Of a stretch of DNA of 34,966 nt, positions 15,327 through 23,797 are shown piece after piece; position 1 is the stretch's first letter, and every line of letters starts with the position of its first letter. Position numbers and translations under genes: made by a program. This DNA is from an uncultured Bacteroidales bacterium (GTDB lineage: Bacteria; Bacteroidota; Bacteroidia; Bacteroidales; UBA932): positions 1 to 34,966 of the forward strand of contig CAMVGM010000019.1 of NCBI GenBank assembly GCA_947167015.1, given 5' to 3'. A model generated the notes under the pieces. That model was not told the DNA's origin. It saw only the letters and a program-made list of their open reading frames with translations, and did no database searches.

Positions 15327-17572
15327 AGAAAACGATACGAAACCTATTCCTGGTGGTGATCGCCGTGGCGGCGGCCGCTTGCGGCCGGCCGTCGCGGCCC
15401 TCCACCATCGGCACGACGCCCGAAGTGGAGCGCCGCGTGGACCGGCTCCTGGCGCAGATGACCCTCGCCGAGAAGATCGGCCAGATGAACCAGGTCTCCG
15501 CAGGCGGCGCCGTCTCGAATTATGCCGAGTCCGTGCGCAGCGGCCAGGTCGGTTCCATCCTCAACGAGGTGGACCCGGTCCGGATCAACGAATTCCAGCG
15601 CATCGCGGTGGAGGAGTCCCGGCTGGGGATCCCCCTGCTGGTGGGACGCGACGTCATCCACGGCTTCCATACGGTCTTCCCGATCCCGCTCGGCCTCGCG
15701 GCCAGTTTCGATCCGGCGCTGGTGGAGGAAGGGGCGCGCATCGCGGCCCTGGAAGCCACGGCGCAGGGCGTCCGCTGGACCTTCTCGCCGATGCTCGACA
15801 TCGCCCGCGACCCCCGCTGGGGCCGTATCGCGGAAGGCAGCGGCGAGGACACCTGGCTCGACGCCCGGATGGGCGAGGCCATGGTGCGCGGCTACCAGGG
15901 CACGCAGTGGGACACCACCGCGATGGCCGCCTGCATCAAGCATTTCGTGGGCTACGGCGCCGCCGAGGGCGGACGCGACTACAACAGCACCTTCCTGACG
16001 GAGCGCCAGCTGCGCAACATCTACCTGCCTCCTTTCGAGGCGGCCGTGAAGGCCGGCGCGCTCACGCTGATGACCTCCTTCAACGACAACGACGGCGTGC
16101 CTTCGACGGGCAACAAGTTCGTGGTCAAGGACATCCTCCGGGGCGAGTGGGGCTTCGACGGCCTGGTCGTCACCGACTGGAACTCGATGGGTGAGATGAT
16201 CTCCCACGGTTATGGCGCCGACCGCAGGGAAGTGGCCCTGCAGGCCGTCCGCGCCGGGGTGGACATGGACATGATGACCTTCGGCTTCATCTCCCACCTG
16301 GAAGAACTGGTGCACTCGGGCGCCGTGCGCGAGGCCGACATCGACGCCGCGGTGCGCAACATCCTGCGGGTCAAGGTCCTGCTGGGCCTGTTCGAGCATC
16401 CGTACGTGGACGTGGCGGCCGCCGGGGCCGTGCAGTACGCCCCGGAGCACCTGGATGCCGCCCGCCGCACGGCGGAAGAGTCCGCCGTCCTGCTCAAGAA
16501 CGACGGCGTCCTGCCGCTGGATGCCTCGCGCGTGCGGACGATCCTCGTGACCGGTCCGCTCGCCGACGCCCCGCACGACCAGCTGGGCACCTGGGCCTTC
16601 GACGGCCAGAAGGAGCACACGGTCACGCCGCTGGCGGCGCTCCGCGAGCGTTTCCCCGGCCGCGTGGTCTATGTCCCGGGCCTGGAGAACAGCCGCCAGA
16701 AGCGCGAGCGCTTCGACGACGTGGTCGCCGCCGCCCGCCGGGCCGACGTGGTCCTGGCTTTCCTGGGCGAGGAGGCGATCCTGTCCGGCGAGGCCCACTC
16801 GCTGGCGGACCTGAACCTGAAAGGCTCCCAGAGCGAACTGCTCGCCGCCCTGAAGGCCGCCGGCAAGCCGGTCGTGGCCACGGTGATGGCCGGCCGGCCG
16901 CTCACTATCGAGCGCGACCTGCCCAACTGCGGCGCCCTGCTGTATGCCTTCCATCCCGGTACGATGGGCGGCCCGGCGCTCGCGAACCTGATCTTCGGCG
17001 ATGTGGTGCCGTCCGGCAAGACGCCGGTCAGTTTCCTGCGCACCGTGGGCCAGGCGCCCCTGTACTACAATCACAACATGACCGGCCGTCCCTACCAGGG
17101 CGAGATGCTCCTCGACGACATCGGCCCGGAGGCCGGCCAGACCTCGCTCGGCAACACGTCCTATTACCTGGACTACGGCGCCTATCCGCTCTTCCCTTTC
17201 GGATACGGCCTGAGCTATACGAGCTTCGCCTACTCCGACCTGGCCCTGGACAAGGCGTCCTACGCCCGCGACGGCGTGGTTCGCGCCAGTTTCACGCTCT
17301 CCAACACGGGCAGCCGGGAGGGCACCGAGGTCGTGCAGGCCTACGTGCGTGACCTGGTGGGTTCGATCACGCGTCCCGTCAAGGAACTCAAGCACTTCGA
17401 ACGCGTGTCCCTGAAACCCGGCGAGAGCCGCCAGCTCACGGTGGAGATTCCCGTGGCGGACCTGGCCTTCTGGGGCGCCGACGGCACGAAGAAGGTGGAG
17501 CCGGGCGACTTCCAGCTGTGGATCGCCGGCGACAGCGCCTCCGGCGAGCCGGTTTCCTTCCGCGTCGAATAG
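15323..17572 (+). CDS. GH3 beta-glucosidase lipoprotein
   Basis: Predicted exo-beta-glucosidase that finishes glucan oligosaccharides to glucose. 749 residues: signal peptide with lipobox AAAAC, then the GH3 TIM-barrel (MTLAEKIGQM, GRDVIHGFHTVFPIPLGLA, DPRWGRIAEGSGED, KHFVGYGA) with nucleophile Asp285 in GLVVTDWNSMG. Next come the alpha/beta sandwich domain (ESAVLLKNDGVLPL, AFLGEEAILSGEA) and a C-terminal fibronectin-III-like domain (FTLSNTGSREGTEVVQAYV). The layout resembles BglX. Residues after the lipid Cys (GRPSRPST) contain no acidic surface-export signal, so I expect it to face the periplasm. It begins with an ATGA overlap on the GH16 gene and ends 2 bases before the GH30 ATG. Confidence 0.94.
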   Translation: MKKTIRNLFLVVIAVAAAACGRPSRPSTIGTTPEVERRVDRLLAQMTLAEKIGQMNQVSAGGAVSNYAESVRSGQVGSILNEVDPVRINEFQRIAVEESRLGIPLLVGRDVIHGFHTVFPIPLGLAASFDPALVEEGARIAALEATAQGVRWTFSPMLDIARDPRWGRIAEGSGEDTWLDARMGEAMVRGYQGTQWDTTAMAACIKHFVGYGAAEGGRDYNSTFLTERQLRNIYLPPFEAAVKAGALTLMTSFNDNDGVPSTGNKFVVKDILRGEWGFDGLVVTDWNSMGEMISHGYGADRREVALQAVRAGVDMDMMTFGFISHLEELVHSGAVREADIDAAVRNILRVKVLLGLFEHPYVDVAAAGAVQYAPEHLDAARRTAEESAVLLKNDGVLPLDASRVRTILVTGPLADAPHDQLGTWAFDGQKEHTVTPLAALRERFPGRVVYVPGLENSRQKRERFDDVVAAARRADVVLAFLGEEAILSGEAHSLADLNLKGSQSELLAALKAAGKPVVATVMAGRPLTIERDLPNCGALLYAFHPGTMGGPALANLIFGDVVPSGKTPVSFLRTVGQAPLYYNHNMTGRPYQGEMLLDDIGPEAGQTSLGNTSYYLDYGAYPLFPFGYGLSYTSFAYSDLALDKASYARDGVVRASFTLSNTGSREGTEVVQAYVRDLVGSITRPVKELKHFERVSLKPGESRQLTVEIPVADLAFWGADGTKKVEPGDFQLWIAGDSASGEPVSFRVE

Positions 17573-17574
17573 CG

Positions 17575-19047
17575 ATGAAACGGCACCCGTTCTTTGCCTT
17601 GCTGGCCCTGGCGGCGCTGAGCGCCTGCCAGGGCTGCGGCAAGCAGCCGGACGACCCTTCCGGGGGCGGTGCGGACGGCGTGGCCGTGACCTACACGACC
17701 ACGGCGGACGCCGCCCGGCAGATGGCGCGGGACGAGGTCCTGCTGATGCGTCCCGGCGATGCCGCCACGCACCGCATCACCCTGACCGGGGAGGAATTCC
17801 AGACGGTGGACGGCTTCGGCCTGGCCATCACGCAGGCCAGTTGCTACAACCTGCTCAAGATGGCGCCCGCGGAGCGGACCGCCTTCCTCAAGGAGGTCTT
17901 CGACCGCGAGGAAGGGATGGGCTCTTCGCTGGTGCGGGTCTGCATCGGCGGGTCGGACTTCTCGATGGACGAGTTCTCCTGGTGCGACGAGCCCGGGATG
18001 GAGCATTTCGCGGTCCATCCGCTGGACGAGCAGTACCTGTTCCCGATCCTGGACGAGATCTACGCCATCAACCCCGGCCTGCAGATCATCGCTTCGCCCT
18101 GGAGCTGCCCGCGCTGGATGAAGGTGGGCGAAGACGGCAAGACCCCGCACGACTTCTGGGTGGCCGGCCACCTCGGCGAGGCCTACTACCGCGACTACGC
18201 GGACTATTTCGTGCGCTGGATCAAGGAGATGGAGCGGCGGGGCTACAAGATCCTGGCCGTGACCCTGCAGAACGAGCCGCTGCACCGCGGCAACTCGATG
18301 TCCACCTACATGTCGTGGCAGGAACAGAGCAATTTCCTCAAATGGGCCGTGGGCCCGGCCTTCGCGGCCGCCGGCCTGAAGACCAAGGTGCTGCTCTACG
18401 ACCACAACTACAACTACGACAACAACGGTCCGCAGCAGGACTATCCGCTGCATATTTTCGAAGATCCCGAAGCGAACCGTTATGCCGCCGGCTCCGCCTG
18501 GCACAACTACGGGGGTGACCCCTCCGTGCTGGACGGGGTGCACGCGCGTTTTCCTGACAAGGACATCTATTTCACGGAGGCTTCGATCGGCACCTGGAAC
18601 TACAGTTTCGAGGACTGCTTGATCAACGATTTCCGGGACATCTTCCTCGGCACGCTCGGCCGCTGGGGTCGCGGCGTAACCCTCTGGAACCTGATGCTGG
18701 ACTACCAGGGCAAGCCTTTCCGGCCGCGCGGCTGCAGCACCTGCTACGGCGCGGTGTCCATCGACGCGGCCAGCTATTCGCTGGGCTCCGTCGTCCGGAA
18801 TTCACATTATTACGACGTTGCGCACTGCTCGAAGGTCCTGCAGCCCGGCGCCGTCCGCCTGGGGACCTCGGGCCATCCGGGCACGGGCGTCAGCTGCCAG
18901 GTTTACCGCAACCCGGACGGCTCCTACGCCGCCCTGCTGCTGAACGAGGGGCGCGAGGATGCGCTGGTCAACCTCGTCACCGGAAAGCATTCCGTCGGTT
19001 GCCGCATCCCCGCGCGCGCCGTCCAGTCGGTGCTCTGGCAGGAGTAG
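17575..19047 (+). CDS. GH30 family glycosidase lipoprotein, probable beta-1,6-glucanase
   Basis: Predicted retaining glycosidase; in beta-glucan PULs this family usually supplies endo-beta-1,6-glucanase activity, though other GH30 members are glucosylceramidases or xylanases. The ATG at 17575 gives 490 residues with lipobox LSAC. Visible GH30 landmarks are FQTVDGFGLAITQAS, LVRVCIGGSDFS, IIASPWSCPRWMK, the acid/base Glu234 in LQNEPLH and the nucleophile Glu335 in FTEASIGTW. A C-terminal beta domain follows (YYDVAHCSKVLQPGAVRL), which is usual for the family. It is the last gene of the PUL operon. Its TAG stop directly abuts the stop of the convergent sulfatase gene, leaving no room for a separate terminator. 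Confidence 0.9.
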   Translation: MKRHPFFALLALAALSACQGCGKQPDDPSGGGADGVAVTYTTTADAARQMARDEVLLMRPGDAATHRITLTGEEFQTVDGFGLAITQASCYNLLKMAPAERTAFLKEVFDREEGMGSSLVRVCIGGSDFSMDEFSWCDEPGMEHFAVHPLDEQYLFPILDEIYAINPGLQIIASPWSCPRWMKVGEDGKTPHDFWVAGHLGEAYYRDYADYFVRWIKEMERRGYKILAVTLQNEPLHRGNSMSTYMSWQEQSNFLKWAVGPAFAAAGLKTKVLLYDHNYNYDNNGPQQDYPLHIFEDPEANRYAAGSAWHNYGGDPSVLDGVHARFPDKDIYFTEASIGTWNYSFEDCLINDFRDIFLGTLGRWGRGVTLWNLMLDYQGKPFRPRGCSTCYGAVSIDAASYSLGSVVRNSHYYDVAHCSKVLQPGAVRLGTSGHPGTGVSCQVYRNPDGSYAALLLNEGREDALVNLVTGKHSVGCRIPARAVQSVLWQE

Positions 19048-20517
19048 TTATTCTCCCTTGAACAGCGGGAAGAGATGGTTCGGGACGTGTTCCCGGACCA
19101 TTACTTTTTTCAGTTCCTCCACCTTGTCGGGGTGCTCCGCCGCCAGGTCGTGCTCTTCGCCCGGATCCTCGTCCAGGTTATAGAGTTCGTAGTGGTCGGC
19201 GGGGGTCTCGATGCCGACGCGGATGAGTTTCCAGGGGCCGATGCGGGCGGCCTGGCCGTTACGCTCGGCGAACTCGAAGTACAGGAAGTCGTGGGCTTTC
19301 TGGCCCTTGCGGCCTTCCAGCAGCGGGAGGAGGCTGATGCCGTCCAGGTCCGCCACCGCGGCCTTGCGGTCCAGTACGGTGCGGAAGGTGGGCATCATGT
19401 CCCAGAAGGAGCAGACGAAGTCGGTCTGCCCGCCGGGGGCGACGTGGCCCGGCCACTGGATGATCATCGGTACGCGGATGCCGCCTTCGTAGAGGTCGCG
19501 CTTGTAGCCGCGCCAGGGGCCGTTGGAGTCGAAGAAGTCCGGGTCGGCGCCGCCTTCGAGGTGCGGGCCGTTGTCGCTGGCGAAGAGGATGATGGTATTC
19601 TCATAGACGCCCAGTTCCTTGAGCTTCGCGACGATCTCGCCGACGTATTTGTCCAGGCGCTCGACCATCGCGGCGAAGGTGGCGTGCGGCTCCGCCACGG
19701 AGCAGTATCCGCCGATGCGGAAGCGCGGGTGTCCCTGGTCCTGGCCCGCCCAAGGCGTCTCGTCGGGGAACTTCTCGCGGTATTTCGCGAGGATCCCGTC
19801 CTCGGGCACGATCAGTTCCGCGTGGGGGATGGTGGTCGGCACCCACATGAAGAAGTTCTTGCCGTCGGCGACGGCTTTCTCCATGAATTCCAGGGACTTC
19901 TGGTGGATCAGGTCGGCGCTGTAGGTGCCCTGGCCGTAGGGGATTTCGGGGACGTTGTCCTCGAGCAGGATCTTGGTGTCGTTCTCCCAGAGGTGGTCGG
20001 GATAGTAGCTGTGGGCGAGGGTCTGGCAGTTGTAGCCGAAGAACTCGTCCACCCCCTGCTTGTAGGGGTTGCCCTCGGTGGTGATGTAGCCGAGGCCCCA
20101 TTTGCCGAAGGCGCCGGTGCGGTAGCCGGCCTCGCGGAAGTCGTGGAAGATGGTGCGGGTGCCCGCCGGGAGTTCCTGCTGGCCTTCGGTGATGCCGGGC
20201 TCGCGCCCCTTGACGGGCTTGTTGCCGCGGATGGCGGTGTGGCCGCTGTGGGTGCCGGTGAGCAGGCACGAGCGCGAGGGGGCGCTGACGGTGGTGCCGG
20301 CGTAGCACTGGGTGAAACGCATGCCGGCACGGGCGAGGGCGTCGATGTTGGGGGTGTCGATGAGTTGCTGGCCATAGCAGCCGAGGTCGCCCCAGCCGAG
20401 GTCGTCGGCCAGGATGAAGACCACGTTTGGCCGCTGGGGCTCCGGTTTCTGCGCGCAGCCCGCCAGGGCCGCTCCGGCCGCCGCGAGGGCGCCTGCTTTC
20501 AGGAGGGTGTCTTTCAT
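19048..20517 (-). CDS. Serine-type arylsulfatase lipoprotein (S1 family)
   Basis: Predicted sulfate-ester hydrolase of the formylglycine-dependent S1 family. 489 residues with lipobox ALAGC (Cys about 21), then the N-terminal metal site NVVFILADDLGWGD and the activation motif S-A-P-S-R-SCLLTG with Ser78 as the residue to be oxidised. Ser in place of Cys means a radical-SAM maturase (anSME) is needed; none is encoded here. Further family marks are GLGYITTEGNPY, HFVWV-like NFFMWVPTTIPH, ASDNGPHLEGGADP and GGIRVPMIIQWPG. It lies 15 bases downstream of the C69 peptidase gene in the same orientation. The substrate is unknown; beta-glucans are not usually sulfated, so it probably serves a different glycan from the PUL. 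Confidence 0.92.
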   Translation of the reverse strand: MKDTLLKAGALAAAGAALAGCAQKPEPQRPNVVFILADDLGWGDLGCYGQQLIDTPNIDALARAGMRFTQCYAGTTVSAPSRSCLLTGTHSGHTAIRGNKPVKGREPGITEGQQELPAGTRTIFHDFREAGYRTGAFGKWGLGYITTEGNPYKQGVDEFFGYNCQTLAHSYYPDHLWENDTKILLEDNVPEIPYGQGTYSADLIHQKSLEFMEKAVADGKNFFMWVPTTIPHAELIVPEDGILAKYREKFPDETPWAGQDQGHPRFRIGGYCSVAEPHATFAAMVERLDKYVGEIVAKLKELGVYENTIILFASDNGPHLEGGADPDFFDSNGPWRGYKRDLYEGGIRVPMIIQWPGHVAPGGQTDFVCSFWDMMPTFRTVLDRKAAVADLDGISLLPLLEGRKGQKAHDFLYFEFAERNGQAARIGPWKLIRVGIETPADHYELYNLDEDPGEEHDLAAEHPDKVEELKKVMVREHVPNHLFPLFKGE

Positions 20518-20532
20518 ATCGGGTAGATCGGG

Positions 20533-22230
20533 TTAGCGGGATTCGAGGACGGGGGCGTGCGGGTCGCGGGCCACGGCGGCCTTCCAGATATCGTTGTAGC
20601 CGCCGTACTCCAGCTTGTCGGGGAAGCCGGGGCCGTATTCGGTGTGCAGGAAGGAGCCGTCTTCGGCCTGGGCCTTGATGTTGCCGTCGATGAACTTTAC
20701 GAGCAGGAGTTCCTCCAGCTTCGTCCAGGCGGCGAACTGCTCCTGGGCGGTCTGTACGCTGTATTTCGTCATCAGTTTGCGCGCCTTGCGCAGGCGTCCC
20801 TTCTGCACGAGCCGGAGCAGCTGGGCGTCCATCGCGGGGATGCCTTCCTCGAGCTGGTAGCGCTCGAAGCGGTCCGCCGCCGCGCGGGCCACGGGGGCCA
20901 TGCGGTCGTACATCTTGTAACAGGCGTTGGCCACGCGGTTGCACATCCAGAACTGGGCGGTGGGGCTGTAGTGGAGGAGGTCGCCGTTGCCTTCGCGCAG
21001 GCACTCGGGGACTTTGGTAATATTGGCGTAAATCGGTGTAAGATAGGAGGTTGCGGCATCGTCGCAGCCGAACCAGATCAGGGCGCCCACCTCGGCGGGC
21101 AGCTGGCCGCGCGCCTGGGCGACGAACCAGAAGCCGGTCTGCTGGGTGGCGATGGCGCGCTCGTTGGTGTAGCGCTTGCCTTCCCACTCGAAGCTCATCG
21201 GACGCCAGCGGTACGGCAGGCCGTTCCCGCCCGCACCGATGTCGGTGGTCATGTCCATCGGGGTGCCCTCATAGTGGTCGCGCATCACGTCGGCGACGTC
21301 CTTGACGCCGATCTTGCGGGCCGGTTTGACGAAGAGGGGCATCTCGCCCTGCAGGTCGTAGCCCATCGCGTAGTCCAGCCAGTCGGCGGCGGGGCGGGAG
21401 ACTTCCTGCCCGTTCTCGACGTAGGTGAAGGTGCCGTCGCAGAGGATGTTGAAGGCGCTCCAGGCCCGGGCGTCGCAGGCGCGCGCACCGCCGAAGTCCA
21501 GCGGATTGTAGGCGTCGCGGAAGCTGAAGTCGGCGTCGGTCCCCTCGTACCAGCCCTTTTCGCGGGCGAAGGAGATCACGTCGGGAGCGAAGAGGCAGTT
21601 CTCCGGGTCATCCTGCGGGAAGCGGGTGATGCGGGCCTGGTTGGCGTGGGCGCAGATGTAGCCGTCGGGTACGCGCCGCGCCACCCACACGATGCCCTTG
21701 TCGTCCGGGCCCTTGCCCACGAGGTCCATCACCCAGGCTTCCTGCGGGTCGGCGATGGAGAAGGTCTCGCCTTCGGAGGGGTAGCCGTAGGTGTTCGCGA
21801 GCTCCACGATGGTCGCGATGGCTTCGCGGGCGGTGGAGGCGCGCTGCAGGGTGACGTAGATCAGGGAGCCGTAGTCCATGATGCCGGCGGGGTCCATCTG
21901 CTCTTCGCGGCCGCCCCAGGTGGTTTCGCCGATGATGAGCTGGCGCTCGTTCATGTTGCCGACGGTCTGCCAGGTGCGGGCCGCCTGGGCGATGCTGCCG
22001 AGGGGCTTTCCGGTGTCCCATTCCCGGATGGCGAGGGCGCTGCCGGCCTTGAAACGCCCGGCGGGCCGGAAGTACAGTTCGCCGAAGAGGCCGTGGGAGT
22101 CGGCGGCGTAGGAGACGATGGCGGAACCGTCCGCGCTGGCGCCGGGACTGACGATGACGTTGGTACAGGCGTCGGTCCGGGAGGCGGAAAAGGCCGCCAG
22201 GGCCAGGATGGTGCACAGAAATTTTCGCAT
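20533..22230 (-). CDS. C69-family dipeptidase (secreted Ntn-hydrolase)
   Basis: Predicted secreted dipeptidase of peptidase family C69 (formerly U34). 565 residues. A signal peptide (FLCTILALAAFSASRTDA) ends immediately before Cys22-Thr-Asn, so cleavage would expose the N-terminal Cys nucleophile, as expected for this family. Other family features are NVIVSPGASADGSAIVSYAADSHG, the ETTWGGREE and YGSLIYVTLQRA segments and GYICAHANQARI. Length is normal. It is transcribed divergently from the small secreted protein gene at 22261 across 30 bases, and probably shares a transcript with the sulfatase downstream. No link with glucan metabolism is evident. Confidence 0.9.
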   Translation of the reverse strand: MRKFLCTILALAAFSASRTDACTNVIVSPGASADGSAIVSYAADSHGLFGELYFRPAGRFKAGSALAIREWDTGKPLGSIAQAARTWQTVGNMNERQLIIGETTWGGREEQMDPAGIMDYGSLIYVTLQRASTAREAIATIVELANTYGYPSEGETFSIADPQEAWVMDLVGKGPDDKGIVWVARRVPDGYICAHANQARITRFPQDDPENCLFAPDVISFAREKGWYEGTDADFSFRDAYNPLDFGGARACDARAWSAFNILCDGTFTYVENGQEVSRPAADWLDYAMGYDLQGEMPLFVKPARKIGVKDVADVMRDHYEGTPMDMTTDIGAGGNGLPYRWRPMSFEWEGKRYTNERAIATQQTGFWFVAQARGQLPAEVGALIWFGCDDAATSYLTPIYANITKVPECLREGNGDLLHYSPTAQFWMCNRVANACYKMYDRMAPVARAAADRFERYQLEEGIPAMDAQLLRLVQKGRLRKARKLMTKYSVQTAQEQFAAWTKLEELLLVKFIDGNIKAQAEDGSFLHTEYGPGFPDKLEYGGYNDIWKAAVARDPHAPVLESR

Positions 22231-22245
22231 TTTATCTTTTCTTTA

Positions 22246-22253
22246 TAACTTTG
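22246..22253 (+). promoter_or_regulatory. Promoter -7 element (TAACTTTG) for the small secreted protein and pheS
   Basis: Exact TAnnTTTG match with 7 bases between its end and the ATG at 22261, the same spacing as at the PUL regulator. The predicted mRNA is leaderless or nearly so. A TTTT at 22222-22225 is at about the -33 distance. Confidence 0.6.
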
Positions 22254-22260
22254 CAGACTT

Positions 22261-22680
22261 ATGAGATACAAAGCTATAAAATTTTTCGGGATTGCCGCCC
22301 TGTTGCTCCTGCCTTTCCGGGCGGGCGCGCAGCAACAGCAGCCGCAGAGCGAAGAGGAAGAACTCAAGCAGATGCAGGAAGCCATCGACAGGGCCGTCGA
22401 GAATTACGAGAACACGCTGGACCTGGAGATCTGGCAGACCTTCTACGTGGACTCCATCCTGACGCACGACTACAACGCCCTGCGCGAGGAACTGAAGGGC
22501 CTGCGCGAGGCGAAGATCTCGAACAGCGACACTTACCAGCGCGTGCAGGACAAGTGGGCGGAGCAGATCTACAACTCCTTCCAGAAGGTGTTCAACGAGG
22601 AACAGTGGCAGAAATATCTCAAATCCGGCGCCGGCCGGGATAAGAAGTCCCGCGACAAGCGGGCCGCCAAACGCAAGTAA
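22261..22680 (+). CDS. Small secreted, charged helical protein of unknown function
   Basis: 139 residues starting MRYKAIKFFG, with a clear signal peptide (IAALLLLPFRAGA, cleavage near AQQQQ). After it the sequence is nearly all predicted helix with high Glu, Gln, Lys and Arg content (EEEELKQMQEAIDRAVENYE, LREELKGLREAKISN) and a basic tail (KKSRDKRAAKRK). I do not recognise a family. The stop is one base before the pheS ATG, so it is cotranscribed with an essential gene. A periplasmic protein is likely from the signal; more cannot be said. The promoter element immediately upstream and the tight coupling support it being real. Confidence 0.75.
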   Translation: MRYKAIKFFGIAALLLLPFRAGAQQQQPQSEEEELKQMQEAIDRAVENYENTLDLEIWQTFYVDSILTHDYNALREELKGLREAKISNSDTYQRVQDKWAEQIYNSFQKVFNEEQWQKYLKSGAGRDKKSRDKRAAKRK

Positions 22681-22681
22681 T

Positions 22682-23722
22682 ATGAAAAGGGAAGACATCG
22701 AAAGGGTCTATGCGGAGCTGAAGGAGCTCCAGTGCAAGACGCAGAAGGAAGTGGAGGAGGCGCGGGTGCGCTTCCTCGGCAAGAAAGGCGAGATCACGGC
22801 GCTGTTCGAGGAGTTCCGCACCGTGGACAAGGATATGAAGCGCGAGTTCGGCCGCACGCTGAACGAGCTGAAGAATACGGCCCAGGAGGCCATCGACCGC
22901 CTCCGCGAGGCCGTGGGCTTCGAGTCCGCCTCCGAGGGTCCGAAGCAGGACCTGACGATGCCCGGCGACCCGATGGAACTGGGATCCCGGCATCCGGTCT
23001 CGATCGTCCGCCAGGAGATCGTGGACATCTTCCGCAAGTTCGGCTACGACGTCGCGGAGGGCCCCGAGATCGAGGACGACTACCACGTGTTCGAGGCGCT
23101 GAACTTCCCGCCGAACCACCCTGCGCGCGACATGCAGGACACGTTCTTCGTGTCGGTGGGCCACCCGAACCCGCTGCTGCTGCGTACGCATACCTCCAGC
23201 GTGCAGGTGCGCACGATGGAGCGGATGAAGAACCCGCCCATCCGCGTGATCTGCCCGGGCCGCGTGTTCCGCAACGAGGCCATCAGCGCCCGCGCGCACT
23301 GCATCTTCCACCAGGTGGAGGGCCTCTACATCGACGAGAACGTCAGTTTCGCGGACCTCAAGCAGGCCATCCTGCTCTTCGCCCGCGAGATGTTCGGTCC
23401 CGAGACCGAGATCCGGATGCGGCCGTCCTACTTCCCCTTCACGGAGCCGTCCGCCGAGGTGGACGTCAGCTGCAACATCTGCCACGGCAAGGGCTGCAAC
23501 ATCTGCAAGGGCAGCGGCTGGCTGGAGATCCTGGGTTGCGGCATGGTGGATCCCAACGTGCTGAAAGCCAGCGGGATCGATCCTGAGAAATACAGCGGCT
23601 TCGCCTTCGGAATGGGCCTGGAGCGCATCGCGATGCTGAAGTGGCGGGTGAACGACCTGCGCCATTACTTCGAGAACGACATGCGTTTCCTCCAGGAATT
23701 CAGCACCGCCGTAGAAGTATAG
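22682..23722 (+). CDS. pheS: Phenylalanyl-tRNA synthetase alpha subunit
   Basis: Catalytic subunit of the (alpha-beta)2 enzyme that charges tRNA-Phe; the beta subunit gene is not in the window. 346 residues, a normal length: an N-terminal coiled-coil arm (residues 1-80, KELQCKTQKEVEEARVRFLGKKGEI), then the class II catalytic core with motif 1 near GSRHPVSIVRQEI, motif 2 (HTSSVQVRTMER, GRVFRNEAISARAH) and motif 3 (GFAFGMGLERIAMLK). A small Cys-rich loop, CNICHGKGCNICK, between motifs 2 and 3 could bind zinc; I recall similar loops in other Bacteroidota PheS. It starts one base after the preceding gene. A GC-rich hairpin follows the stop. Confidence 0.97.
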   Translation: MKREDIERVYAELKELQCKTQKEVEEARVRFLGKKGEITALFEEFRTVDKDMKREFGRTLNELKNTAQEAIDRLREAVGFESASEGPKQDLTMPGDPMELGSRHPVSIVRQEIVDIFRKFGYDVAEGPEIEDDYHVFEALNFPPNHPARDMQDTFFVSVGHPNPLLLRTHTSSVQVRTMERMKNPPIRVICPGRVFRNEAISARAHCIFHQVEGLYIDENVSFADLKQAILLFAREMFGPETEIRMRPSYFPFTEPSAEVDVSCNICHGKGCNICKGSGWLEILGCGMVDPNVLKASGIDPEKYSGFAFGMGLERIAMLKWRVNDLRHYFENDMRFLQEFSTAVEV

Positions 23723-23727
23723 TTTTT

Positions 23728-23766
23728 GGGGATCCGCCCGCCGGATTTGACAGGCGGGCGGGCCCC
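23728..23766 (+). terminator. GC-rich hairpin after pheS, weak terminator or stem upstream of the riboswitch
   Basis: CCGCCCGCC at 23734-23742 pairs with GGCGGGCGG at 23753-23761 around a 10-base loop. GGGG at 23728-23731 and CCCC at 23763-23766 can extend the stem. No U run follows, so a standard intrinsic terminator is not shown. Its 3' arm touches the first base of the candidate riboswitch. Confidence 0.45.
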
Positions 23767-23797
23767 GTGTTCTTGAAACCACGTTAAAAACAAGGAA
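23765..23797 (+). ncRNA. Candidate preQ1-I riboswitch controlling the queuosine-precursor transporter
   Basis: The leader fits the small H-type pseudoknot of preQ1-I. P1 is CGTG (23766-23769) with CACG (23780-23783). Loop 1 is TTC, followed by TTG (23773-23775). Loop 2, AAAC, ends in a C at 23779 where the ligand-pairing C belongs. The A-rich loop 3 is TTAAAAA (23784-23790). The P2 partner CAAG (23791-23794) pairs with CTTG (23772-23775). The P2 3' strand overlaps AAGGA (23792-23796), a Shine-Dalgarno-like site 7 bases before the ATG, so ligand binding would hide it (translational OFF switch). The gene controlled is a queuosine-precursor transporter followed by queF, the expected regulon. P1 has only four pairs, so a covariance search is needed. 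Confidence 0.65.

Noticed and set aside
23458..23520. Zinc-knuckle-like Cys cluster in PheS as a possible insertion
   Set aside because: It lies in a normal loop position, and I recall similar Cys loops in other Bacteroidota PheS proteins; length and motifs are ordinary.
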